From Diabrotica undecimpunctata (taxonomy: Eukaryota > Arthropoda > Insecta > Coleoptera > Chrysomelidae), in the NCBI RefSeq assembly GCF_040954645.1, contig NC_092803.1, positions 61,487,484-61,551,483 of the forward strand: a stretch of DNA of 64,000 nt, in the 5' to 3' direction. Positions 46,690 through 59,200 of this stretch are shown in pieces. A program made the translations under genes and the position numbers. The notes under the pieces were generated by a model. It saw only the letters and a program-made list of their open reading frames with translations, did no database searches and was not told the DNA's origin. The first letter of the stretch is position 1, and every line of letters begins with the position of its first letter.

Positions 46690-47060
46690 TCATTTTTATT
46701 AGGATATTATTACCGAATGGCTTCAATTGGCCGGGATTTCCTCTTTCTTCCTTACATACAAATAACTGTTAGTCCGTGTACCACTACTAAACAGAAAATA
46801 AATAGGATACAAGCTACTAAAATAACATATCTAAGAAAAGTAAAAAATGTTTCATGGATAGACAAAGTAGGAAATGAAACAATTCAAATAGATGTCAATA
46901 TTAAATCAGAAAGGAGACAACTTGGTGGTTGGAGCACTTACACAGATTTAACATTAAAATACCTGTTAACATGTGAAAATGGGACAAAAATTAACAAAAT
47001 GGGAAGAAGGGATAGACCCAAAGATACTTGGTATAATGCATAAGTGAGAAAATATTGAAA
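46690..47060 (+). pseudogene. RTE-type LINE tail fragment
   Basis: KINRIQATKITYLRKVKNVS, WIDKVGNETIQIDVNIKSER and MGRRDRPKDTWYNA match the RTE tail (IQA.EM.FLRK..G..R.D..RN..I; GRPR..W). Lies just downstream of the mucin gene on the opposite strand. Confidence 0.6.
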
Positions 47061-47225
47061 CAGAAGCATAAAGAAAAAAGATGAAAAAATGAAAGACTGA
47101 TATAATCAACTAATGTAATACCTTTTGAAAGTAATTATTTCATAATAATTTATAATTTGAATAAACTTCTCAGTAACACAAAGTTTATTTAATAACAAAT
47201 AGAATTAATTAGGAATATTAATAAA

Positions 47226-47231
47226 TTTATT
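47226..47231 (-). promoter_or_regulatory. Polyadenylation signal of the mucin gene
   Basis: AATAAA on the minus strand, 57 nt past the stop codon. A second AATAAA lies at 47184-47189. Confidence 0.6.
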
Positions 47232-47287
47232 TCGATATAAACTAAGCTGTATACAAACGTGTTAACGTAAATATTAATGTAGAGTAC

Positions 47288-50200
47288 TTAAATATTATTA
47301 TCAAGTAAACTTTCGGTATCAGCAAACAACAAATTGTATATATTATTCTTCTCTTCAAAAAATGCTTCAACATAATCCTTTTCTTTGTCAGTAATATTTG
47401 CTACATTGAATTCTTGAGTTATTGGAAGAATATAAGTTTGATTTCCTGATTGTGTACCCTTAATACAATCATCAAACGATATCTGGTTTTCAGGATGTTC
47501 AGTATCAACCAACAGGAGACTCCTTAAGACACCCTGTACGCTTAGTGATGTACAGGTAATTATTGCTGTAGAAATATTAACGAGCCTATGAGTAGTTACT
47601 TCGGTGGGTAGCATTGTTGGTTCCGTGCTTTCTGATCGGGGTGTAGTAATTATAGAAGTACTCGTTTCATTAATTATTAATTTTGTAGTTTCCTCAGTTC
47701 TGGAAGATGTAGTGCTACCAGTAGAATGAGTCTGTGTACTTATTGTAACTGTCGTTGGTGTTTCTCCAGTTGTTACTTCACTTGTAAATGACGTCGTTGG
47801 AGACTCAGTTGTAGCTGTGTGTTCTGAAGTTTTCTCAGTACTGGAAGTTGTAATGCTACCAGTAGAATGAGTCTGGGTGTTTATTGTAACTGTCGTTGGA
47901 GTTTTTCCAGTTGTTACTTCACTTGTAAATGATGTTGGAGATTGCGTTGTAGCTGTATATTCTGTAGTTCCCTCAGTACTGGAAGTTGTAGTACTTCCGG
48001 TAGGATGAGTCTGTGTACTTTTTGTTACTGTCGTTGGTGTTTCTCCAGTTGTTACTGCACTTGTAAATGATGTCGTTGGAGACTCAGTTGTAACTGTTTG
48101 TTCTGAAGTTTCCTCAGTACTGGAAGTTGTAGTGCTTCCAGTAGAATGAGTCTGGGTGCTTATTGTAACTGTCGTTGGAGTTTTTCCAGTTGTTACTTCA
48201 CTTGTAAATGATGTTGGAGATTGCGTTGTAGCTGTATATTCTGTAGTTCCCTCAGTACTGGAAGTTGTAGTACTTCCGGTAGGATGAGTCTGTGTACTTT
48301 TTGTTACTGTCGTTGGTGTTTCTCCAGTTGTTACTGCACTTGTAAATGATGTCGTTGGAGACTCAGTTGTAACTGTTTGTTCTGAAGTTTCCTCAGTACT
48401 GGAAGTTGTAGTGTTTCCAGTAGAATGAGTCTGTGTGCTTGTAGTAACTGTCGTTGGTGTTTCTCCAGTTGTTACTGCACTTGTAAACGATGTCGTTGGA
48501 GACTGCGTTGTAACTGTGTATTCTGTAGTTTCCTCAGTACTGGAAGTTGTAGTGCTTCCAGTAGAATGAGTCTCTGTCCTTTTTGTAGTTGTAGTTGGAG
48601 TTTCTCGAGTTGTTACTTCACTTGTAAATGATGTTGGAGATTGCGTTGTAGTTGTGTGTTCTGTAGTTCCCTCAGTACTGGAAGTTGTAGTGCTTCCAGT
48701 AGAATGAGTCTCTGTACTTTTTGTAATTGTAGTTGGAGTTTCTCGAGTTGTGACTTCACTTGTAAATGATGTGGGAGATTGCGTTGTAACTGTTTGTTCT
48801 GAAGTTTTCTCAGTACTGGAAGGTGTAATGCTTCCAGTAGAATGAGTCTCTGTACTTTTTGTAACTGTCGTTGGAGTTTCTCCAGTTGTGACTTCACTTG
48901 TAAATGATGTTGGAGATTGCGTTGTAGTTGTGTGTTCTGTAGTTCCCTCAGTACTGGAAGTTGTAGTGCTTCCAGTAGAATGAGTCTCTGTACTTTTTGT
49001 AATTGTAGTTGGAGTTTCTCGAGTTGTGACTTCACTTGTAAATGATGTGGGAGATTGCGTTGTAACTGTTTGTTCTGAAGTTTTCTCAGTACTGGAAGGT
49101 GTAATGCTTCCAGTAGAATGAGTCTCTGTACTTTTTGTAACTGTCGTTGGAGTTTCTCGAGTTGTGACTTCACTTGTAAATGATGTTGGAGATTGCGTTG
49201 TAGTTGTGTGTTCTGTAGTTCCCTCAGTACTGGAAGTTCTAGTGCTTCCAGTAGAATGAGTTTGTGTGCTTACAGTAACTGTCGTTGGTGTTTCTCCAGT
49301 TGTTACTGCACTTGTAAACGATGTCGTTGGAGACTGCGTTGTAACTGTGTATTCTGTAGTTTTCTCAGTACTGGAAGGTGTAATGCTTCCAGTAGAATGA
49401 GTCTCTGTACTTTTTGTAACTGTCGTTGGAGTTTCTCGAGTTGTGACTTCACTTGTAAATGATGTTGGAGATTGCGTTGTAGTTGTGTGTTCTGTAGTTC
49501 CCTCAGTACTGGAAGTTCTAGTGCTTCCAGTAGAATGAGTTTGTGTGCTTATAGTAACTGTCGTTGGTGTTTCTCCAGTTGTTACTGCACTTGTAAACGA
49601 TGTCGTTGGAGACTGCGTTGTAACTGTGTATTCTGTAGTTTTCTCAGTACTGGAAGGTGTAATGCTTCCAGTAGAATGAGTCTCTGTACTTTTTGTAACT
49701 GTCGTTGGAGTTTCTCGAGTTGTGACTTCACTTGTAAATGATGTTGGAGATTGCGTTGTAGTTGTGTGTTCTGTAGTTCCCTCAGTACTGGAAGTTCTAG
49801 TGCTTCCAGTAGAATGAGTTTGTGTGCTTATAGTAACTGTCGTTGGTGTTTCTCCAGTTGTTACTGCACTTGTAAACGATGTCGTTGGAGACTGCGTTGT
49901 AACTGTGTATTCTGTAGTTTTCTCAGTACTGGAAGGTGTAATGCTTCCAGTAGAATGAGTCTCTGTACTTTTTGTAACTGTCGTTGGAGTTTCTCGAGTT
50001 GTGACTTCACTTGTAAATGATGTTGGAGATTGCGTTGTAGTTGTGTGTTCTGTAGTTCCCTCAGTACTGGAAGTTCTAGTGCTTCCAGTAGAATGAGTTT
50101 GTGTGCTTACAGTAACTGTCGTTGGTGTTTCTCCAGTTGTTACTGCACTTGTAAACGATGTCGTTGGAGACTGCGTTGTAACTGTGTATTCTGTAGTTTT

Positions 50201-53200
50201 CTCAGTACTGGAAGGTGTAATGCTTCCAGTAGAATGAGTCTCTGTACTTTTTGTAACTGTCGTTGGAGTTTCTCGAGTTGTGACTTCACTTGTAAATGAT
50301 GTTGGAGATTGCGTTGTAGTTGTGTGTTCTGTAGTTCCCTCAGTACTGGAAGTTCTAGTGCTTCCAGTAGAATGAGTTTGTGTGCTTATAGTAACTGTCG
50401 TTGGTGTTTCTCCAGTTGTTACTGCACTTGTAAACGATGTCGTTGGAGACTGCGTTGTAACTGTGTATTCTGTAGTTTTCTCAGTACTGGAAGGTGTAAT
50501 GCTTCCAGTAGAATGAGTCTCTGTACTTTTTGTAACTGTCGTTGGAGTTTCTCCAGTTGTGACTTCACTTGTAAATGATGTTGGAGATTGCGTTGTAGTT
50601 GTGTGTTCTGTAGTTCCCTCAGTACTGGAAGTTGTAGTGCTTCCAGTAGAATGAGTCTCTGTACTTTTTGTAATTGTAGTTGGAGTTTCTCGAGTTGTGA
50701 CTTCACTTGTAAATGATGTGGGAGATTGCGTTGTAACTGTTTGTTCTGAAGTTTTCTCAGTACTGGAAGGTGTAATGCTTCCAGTAGAATGAGTCTCTGT
50801 ACTTTTTGTAACTGTCGTTGGAGTTTCTCGAGTTGTGACTTCACTTGTAAATGATGTTGGAGATTGCGTTGTAGTTGTGTGTTCTGTAGTTCCCTCAGTA
50901 CTGGAAGTTCTAGTGCTTCCAGTAGAATGAGTTTGTGTGCTTATAGTAACTGTCGTTGGTGTTTCTCCAGTTGTTACTGCACTTGTAAACGATGTCGTTG
51001 GAGACTGCGTTGTAACTGTGTATTCTGTAGTTTTCTCAGTACTGGAAGGTGTAATGCTTCCAGTAGAATGAGTCTCTGTACTTTTTGTAACTGTCGTTGG
51101 AGTTTCTCGAGTTGTGACTTCACTTGTAAATGATGTTGGAGATTGCGTTGTAGTTGTGTGTTCTGTAGTTCCCTCAGTACTGGAAGTTCTAGTGCTTCCA
51201 GTAGAATGAGTTTGTGTGCTTATAGTAACTGTCGTTGGTGTTTCTCCAGTTGTTACTGCACTTGTAAACGATGTCGTTGGAGACTGCGTTGTAACTGTGT
51301 ATTCTGTAGTTTTCTCAGTACTGGAAGGTGTAATGCTTCCAGTAGAATGAGTCTCTGTACTTTTTGTAACTGTCGTTGGAGTTTCTCCAGTTGTGACTTC
51401 ACTTGTAAATGATGTTGGAGATTGCGTTGTAGTTGTGTGTTCTGTAGTTCCCTCAGTACTGGAAGTTGTAGTGCTTCCAGTAGAATGAGTCTCTGTACTT
51501 TTTGTAATTGTAGTTGGAGTTTCTCGAGTTGTGACTTCACTTGTGAATGATGTGGGAGATTGCGTTGTAACTGTTTGTTCTGAAGTATTCTCAGTACTGG
51601 AAGGTGTAATGCTTCCAGTAGAATGAGTCTCTGTACTTTTTGTAACTGTCGTTGGAGTTTCTCGAGTTGTGACTTCACTTGTAAATGATGTTGGAGATTG
51701 CGTTGTAGTTGTGTGTTCTGTAGTTCCCTCAGTACTGGAAGTTCTAGTGCTTCCAGTAGAATGAGTTTGTGTGCTTATAGTAACTGTCGTTGGTGTTTCT
51801 CCAGTTGTTACTGCACTTGTAAACGATGTCGTTGGAGACTGCGTTGTAACTGTGTATTCTGTAGTTTTCTCAGTACTGGAAGGTGTAATGCTTCCAGTAG
51901 AATGAGTCTCTGTACTTTTTGTAACTGTCGTTGGAGTTTCTCGAGTTGTGACTTCACTTGTAAATGATGTTGGAGATTGCGTTGTAGTTGTGTGTTCTGT
52001 AGTTCCCTCAGTACTGGAAGTTCTAGTGCTTCCAGTAGAATGAGTTTGTGTGCTTATAGTAACTGTCGTTGGTGTTTCTCCAGTTGTTACTGCACTTGTA
52101 AACGATGTCGTTGGAGACTGCGTTGTAACTGTGTATTCTGTAGTTTTCTCAGTACTGGAAGGTGTAATGCTTCCAGTAGAATGAGTCTCTGTACTTTTTG
52201 TAACTGTCGTTGGAGTTTCTCCAGTTGTGACTTCACTTGTAAATGATGTTGGAGATTGCGTTGTAGTTGTGTGTTCTGTAGTTCCCTCAGTACTGGAAGT
52301 TGTAGTGCTTCCAGTAGAATGAGTCTCTGTACTTTTTGTAATTGTAGTTGGAGTTTCTCGAGTTGTGACTTCACTTGTAAATGATGTGGGAGATTGCGTT
52401 GTAACTGTTTGTTCTGAAGTTTTCTCAGTACTGGAAGGTGTAATGCTTCCAGTAGAATGAGTCTCTGTACTTTTTGTAACTGTCGTTGGAGTTTCTCGAG
52501 TTGTGACTTCACTTGTAAATGATGTTGGAGATTGCGTTGTAGTTGTGTGTTCTGTAGTTCCCTCAGTACTGGAAGTTCTAGTGCTTCCAGTAGAATGAGT
52601 TTGTGTGCTTATAGTAACTGTCGTTGGTGTTTCTCCAGTTGTTACTGCACTTGTAAACGATGTCGTTGGAGACTGCGTTGTAACTGTGTATTCTGTAGTT
52701 TTCTCAGTACTGGAAGGTGTAATGCTTCCAGTAGAATGAGTCTCTGTACTTTTTGTAACTGTCGTTGGAGTTTTTCCAGTTGTGACTTCACTTGTAAATG
52801 ATGTTGGAGATTGCGTTGTAGTTGTGTGTTCTGTGGTTCCCTCAGTACTGGAAGTTGTAGTGCTTCCAGTAGAATGAGTCTCTGTACTTTTTGTAATTGT
52901 AGTTGGAGTTTCTCCAGTTGTGACTTCACTTGTAAATGATGTGGGAGATTGCGTTGTAGCTGTTTGTTCTGAAGTTTTCTCAGTACTAGAAGGTGTAATG
53001 CTTCCAGTAGAATGAGTCTCTGTACTTTTCGTAATTGTAGTTGGAGTTTCTCGAGTTGTGACTTCACTTGTAAATGATGTGGAAGATGGCGTTGTAGTTG
53101 TTTGTTCTGAAGTTTGCTCAGTACTGGAAGTTGTAGTGCTACCAGTAGAATGAGTCGGTGTACTTATTGTAACTGTTGTTGGAGTTTCTCCAGTTGTGAC

Positions 53201-56200
53201 TTCACTTGTAAATGATGTTGGAGATTGCGTTGTAGTTGTGTGTTCTGTAGTTCCCTCAGTACTGGAAGTTGTAGTGCTTCCAGTAGAATGAGTCTGTGTG
53301 CTTATTGTAACTGTCGTTGGAGTTTCTTGAGTTGTTACTTCACTTGTAAATGATGTTGGAGATTGCGTTGTAGTTGTGTGTTCTGTAGTTCCCTCAGTAC
53401 TGGAAGTTGTAGTGCTTCCAGTAGAATGAGTCTCTGTACTTTTTGTAATTGTAGTTGGAGTTTCTCGAGTTGTGACTTCACTTGTAAATGATGTGGGAGA
53501 TTGCGTTGTAGCTGTTTGTTCTGAAGTTTTCTCAGTACTGGAAGGTGTAATGCTTCCAGTAGAATGAGTCTCTGTACTTTTTGTAACTGTCGTTGGAGTT
53601 TCTCCAGTTGTGACTTCACTTGTAAATGATGTTGGAGATTGCGTTGTAGTTGTGTGTTCTGTAGTTCCCTCAGTACTGGAAGTTCTAGTGCTTCCAGTAG
53701 AATGAGTTTGTGTGCTTATAGTAACTGTCGTTGGTGTTTCTCCAGTTGTTACTGCACTTGTAAACGATGTCGTTGGAGACTGCGTTGTAACTGTGTATTC
53801 TGTAGTTTTCTCAGTACTGGAAGGTGTAATGCTTCCAGTAGAATGAGTCTCTGTACTTTTTGTAACTGTCGTTGGAGTTTTTCCAGTTGTGACTTCACTT
53901 GTAAATGATGTTGGAGATTGCGTTGTAGTTGTGTGTTCTGTAGTTCCCTCAGTACTGGAAGTTGTAGTGCTTCCAGTAGAATGAGTCTGTGTGCTTATTG
54001 TAACTGTCGTTGGAGTTTCTTGAGTTGTTACTTCACTTGTAAATGATGTGGGAGATGGCGTTGTAGCTGTTTGTTCTGAAGTTTGCTTAGTGCTGGAAGT
54101 TGTAGTGCTACCAGTAGAATGAGTCGGTGTACTTATTGTAACTGTCGTTGGAGTTTCTCGAGTTGTTACTTCACTTGTAAATGATGTGGGAGATTGCGTT
54201 GTAGCTGTTTGTTCTGAAGTTTTCTCAGTACTAGAAGGTGTAATGCTTCCAGTAGAATGAGTCTCTGTACTTTTCGTAATTGTAGTTGGAGTTTCTCGAG
54301 TTGTGACTTCACTTGTAAATGATGTGGAAGATGGCGTTGTAGTTGTTTGTTCTGAAGTTTTCTCAGTACTAGAAGGTGTAATGCTTCCAGTAGAATGAGT
54401 CTCTGTACTTTTCGTAATTGTAGTTGGAGTTTCTCGAGTTGTGACTTCACTTGTAAATGATGTGGGAGATGGCGTTGTAGTTGTTTGTTCTGAAGTTTGC
54501 TCAGTACTGGAAGTTGTAGTGCTACCAGTAGAATGAGTCGGTGTACTTATTGTAACTGTTGTTGGAGTTTCTCCAGTTGTGACTTCACTTGTAAATGATG
54601 TTGGAGATTGCGTTGTAGTTGTGTGTTCTGTAGTTCCCTCAGTACTGGAAGTTGTAGTGCTTCCAGTAGAATGAGTCTCTGTACTTTTTGTAATTGTAGT
54701 TGGAGTTTCTCGAGTTGTAACTTCACTTGTAAATGATGTGGGAGATTGTGTTGTAGCTGTTTGTTCTGAAGGTTTCTCAGTACTGGAAGGTGTAATACTT
54801 CCAGTAGAATGAGTCTCTGTACTTTTTGTAACTGTCGTTGGAGTTTCTCTAGTTGTGACTTCACTTGTAAATGATGTTGGAGATTGCGTTGTAGTTGTGT
54901 GTTCTGTGGTTCCCTCAGTACTGGAAGTTGTAGTGCTTCCAGTAGAATGAGTCTCTGTCCTTTTTGTAGTTGTAGTTGGAGTTTCTCGAGTTGTGACTTC
55001 ACTTGTAAATGTTGTGGGAGATGGCGTTGTAGCTGTTTGTTCTGAAGTTTGCTTAGTACTGGAAGTTGTAGTGCTACCAGTAGAATGAGTCGGTGTACTT
55101 ATTGTAACTGTTGTTGGAGTTTCTCGAGTTGTTACTGCACTTGTAAACGATGTCGTTGGAGACTGCGTTGTAACTGTGTATTCTGTAGTTTCCTCAGTAC
55201 TGGAAGGTGTAATGCTTCCAGTAGAATGAGTCTCTGTACTTTTTGTAACTGTCGTTGGAGTTTCTCGAGTTGTTACTTCACTTGTAAATGATGTGGGAGA
55301 TTGCGTTGTAGCTGTTTGTTCTGAAGTTTTCTCAGTACTAGAAGGTGTAATGCTTCCAGTAGAATGAGTCTCTGTACTTTTCGTAATTGTAGTTGGAGTT
55401 TCTCGAGTTGTGACTTCACTTGTAAATGATGTGGAAGATGGCGTTGTAGTTGTTTGTTCTGAAGTTTGCTCAGTACTGGAAGTTGTAGTGCTACCAGTAG
55501 AATGAGTCGGTGTACTTATTGTAACTGTTGTTGGAGTTTCTCCAGTTGTGACTTCACTTGTAAATGATGTTGGAGATTGCGTTGTAGTTGTGTGTTCTGT
55601 AGTTCCCTCAGTACTGGAAGTTGTAGTGCTTCCAGTAGAATGAGTCTGTGTGCTTATTGTAACTGTCGTTGGAGTTTCTTGAGTTGTTACTTCACTTGTA
55701 AATGATGTTGGAGATTGCGTTGTAGTTGTGTGTTCTGTAGTTCCCTCAGTACTGGAAGTTGTAGTGCTTCCAGTAGAATGAGTCTCTGTACTTTTTGTAA
55801 TTGTAGTTGGAGTTTCTCCAGTTGTGACTTCACTTGTAAATGATGTGGGAGATGGCGTTGTAGCTGTTTGTTCTGAAGTTTGCTCAGTACTGAAAGTTGT
55901 AGTGCTACCAGTAGAATGAGTTGGTGTACTTATTGTAACTGTTGTTGGAGTTTTTCCAGTTGTGACTTCACTTGTAAATGATGTTGGAGATTGCGTTGTA
56001 GTTGTGTGTTCTGTAGTTCCCTCAGTACTGGAAGTTATAGTGCTTCCAGTAGAATGAGTCTCTGTACTTTTTGTAATTGTAGTTGGAGTTTCTCGAGTTG
56101 TTACTTCACTTGTAAATGATGTTGGAGATTGCGTTGTAGTTGTGTGTTCTGTAGTTCCCTCAGTAATGGAAGTTGTAGTGCTTCCAGTAGAATGAGTCTC

Positions 56201-59200
56201 TGTACTTTTTGTAATTGTAGTTGGAGTTTCTCGAGTTGTAACTTCACTTGTAAATGATGTGGGAGATTGTGTTGTAGCTGTTTGTTCTGAAGGTTTCTCA
56301 GTACTGGAAGGTGTAATGCTTCCAGTAGAATGAGTCTCTGTACTTTTTGTAACTGTCGTTGGAGTTTCTCTAGTTGTGACTTCACTTGTAAATGATGTTG
56401 GAGATTGCGTTGTAGTTGTGTGTTCTGTGGTTCCCTCAGTACTGGAAGTTGTAGTGCTTCCAGTAGAATGAGTCTCTGTCCTTTTTGTAGTTGTAGTTGG
56501 AGTTTCTCGAGTTGTGACTTCACTTGTAAATGTTGTGGGAGATGGCGTTGTAGCTGTTTGTTCTGAAGTTTGCTTAGTACTGGAAGTTGTAGTGCTACCA
56601 GTAGAATGAGTCGGTGTACTTATTGTAACTGTTGTTGGAGTTTCTCGAGTTGTTACTGCACTTGTAAACGATGTCGTTGGAGACTGCGTTGTAACTGTGT
56701 ATTCTGTAGTTTCCTCAGTACTGGAAGGTGTAATGCTTCCAGTAGAATGAGTCTCTGTACTTTTTGTAACTGTCGTTTGAGTTTCTCGAGTTGTTACTTC
56801 ACTTGTAAATGATGTGGGAGATTGCGTTGTAGCTGTTTGTTCTGAAGTTTTCTCAGTACTAGAAGGTGTAATGCTTTCAGTAGAATGAGTCTCTGTACTT
56901 TTCGTAATTGTAGTTGGAGTTTCTCGAGTTGTGACTTCACTTGTAAATGATGTGGAAGATGGCGTTGTAGTTGTTTGTTCTGAAGTTTGCTCAGTACTGG
57001 AAGTTGTAGTGCTACCAGTAGAATGAGTCGGTGTACTTATTGTAACTGTTGTTGGAGTTTCTCCAGTTGTGACTTCACTTGTAAATGATGTTGGAGATTG
57101 CGTTGTAGTTGTGTGTTCTGTAGTTACCTCAGTACTGGAAGTTGTAGTGCTTCCAGTAGAATGAGTCTCTGTACTTTTTGTAATTGTAGTTGGAGTTTCT
57201 CCAGTTGTGACTTCACTTGTAAATGATGTGGGAGATGGCGTTGTAGCTGTTTGTTCTGAAGTTTGCTCAGTACTGAAAGTTGTAGTGCTACCAGTAGAAT
57301 GAGTCGGTGTACTTATTGTAACTGTTGTTGGAGTTTTTCCAGTTGTGACTTCACTTGTAAATGATGTTGGAGATTGCGTTGTAGTTGTGTGTTCTGTAGT
57401 TCCCTCAGTACTGGAAGTTGTAGTGCTTGCAGTAGAATGAGTCTCTGTTCTTTTTGTAATTGTAGTTGGAGTTTCTCGAGTTGTGACTTCACTTGTAAAT
57501 GATGTGGGAGATGGCGTTGTAGCTGTTTGTTCTGAAGTTTGCTCAGTACTGGAAGTTGTAGTGCTACCAGTAGAATGAGTCGGTGTACTTATTGTAACTG
57601 TTGTTGGAGTTTCTCCAGTTGTGACTTCACTTGTAAATGATGTTGGAGATTGCGTTGTAGTTGTGTGTTCTGTAGTTCCCTCAGTACTGGAAGTTGTAGT
57701 GCTTCCAGTAGAATGAGTCTCTGTTCTTTTTGTAATTGTAGTTGGAGTTTCTCGAGTTGTGACTTCACTTGTAAATGATGTGGGAGATGGCGTTGTAGCT
57801 GTTTGTTCTGAAGTTTGCTTAGTACTGGAAGTTGTAGTGCTACCAGTAGAATGAGTCGGTGTACTTATTGTAACTGTTGTTGGAGTTTCTCGAGTTGTTA
57901 CTTCACTTGTAAATGATGTTGGAGATTGCGTTGTAGCTGTTTGTTTTGAAGTTTTCTCAGTACTGGAAGGTGTAATGCTTCCAGTAGAATGAGTTTCTGT
58001 ACTTTTTGTAACTGTCGTTGGAGTTTCTCCAGTTGTGACTTCACTTGTAAATGATGTTGGAGATTGCGTTGTAGTTGTGTGTTCTGTAGTTCCCTCAGTA
58101 CTGGAAGTTGTAGTGCTTCCAGTAGAATGAGTCTCTGTACTTTTTGTAATTGTAGTTGGAGTTTCTCGAGTTGTGACTTCACTTGTAAGTGATGTGGGAG
58201 ATGGCGTTGTAGCTGTTTGTTCTGAAGTTTGCTCAGTACTGGAAGTTGTAGTGCTACCAGTAGAATGAGTCGGTGTACTTATTGTAACTGTTGTTGGAGT
58301 TTCTCCAGTTGTGATTTTACTTGTAAATGATGTTGGAGATTGCGTTGTAGTTGTGTGTTCTGTAGTTCCCTCAGTACTGGAAGTTGTAGTGCTTTCAGTA
58401 GAATGAGTCTGTGTGCTTGTAGTAACTGTCGTTGGTGTTTCTCCAGTTGTTACTGCACTTGTAAACGATGTCGTTGGAGACTGCGTTGTAACTGTGTATT
58501 CTGTAGTTTCCTCAGTACTTGAAGGTGTAATGCTTCCAGTAGAATGAGTCTCTGTACTTTTTGTAATTGTAGTTGGAGTTTCTCCAGTTGTGACTTTACT
58601 TGTAAATGATGTGGGAGATGGCGTTGTAGCTGTTTGTTCTGAAGTTTGCTCAGTACTGGAAGTTGTAGTGCTACCAGTAGAATGAGTCGGTGTACTTATT
58701 GTAACTGTTGTTGGAGTTTTTCCAGTTGTGACTTCACTTGTAAATGATGTTGGAGATTGCGTTGTAGTTGTGTGTTCTGTAGTTCCCTCAGTACTGGAAG
58801 TTGTAGTGCTACCAGTAGAATGAGTCTGTGTGCTTATTGTAACTGTCGTTGGAGTTTCTCGAGTTGTTACTTCACTTGTAAATGATGTTGGAGATTGGGT
58901 TGTAACTGTGTGTTCTGTAGTTTCCTCAGTACTGGAAGTTGTAATGCTACCAGTAGAATGAGGTTGGGTACTTTTTGTAACTGTTGTTGGAGTTTCTTGA
59001 GTTGTGATTTTAGTTGTAAACGATGTCGTTGGAGACTGCGTTGTAACTGTGTATTCTGTAGTTTCCTCAGTACTGGAAGGTGTAATGCTTCCAGTAGAAT
59101 GAGTCTCTGTACTTTTTGTAACTGTAGTTGGAGTTTCTCCAGTTGTGACTTCACTTGTAAATGATGTGGGAGATGGCGTTGTAGCTGTGTGTTCTGTAGT

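Noticed and set aside
48425..59164. Many Cys-rich plus-strand frames of about 89 codons across the mucin repeats
   Set aside because: They are antisense shadows of the 138/141-bp units. Since unit lengths are multiples of three, all frames repeat identically. The mucin frame alone is open throughout and has a signal peptide.
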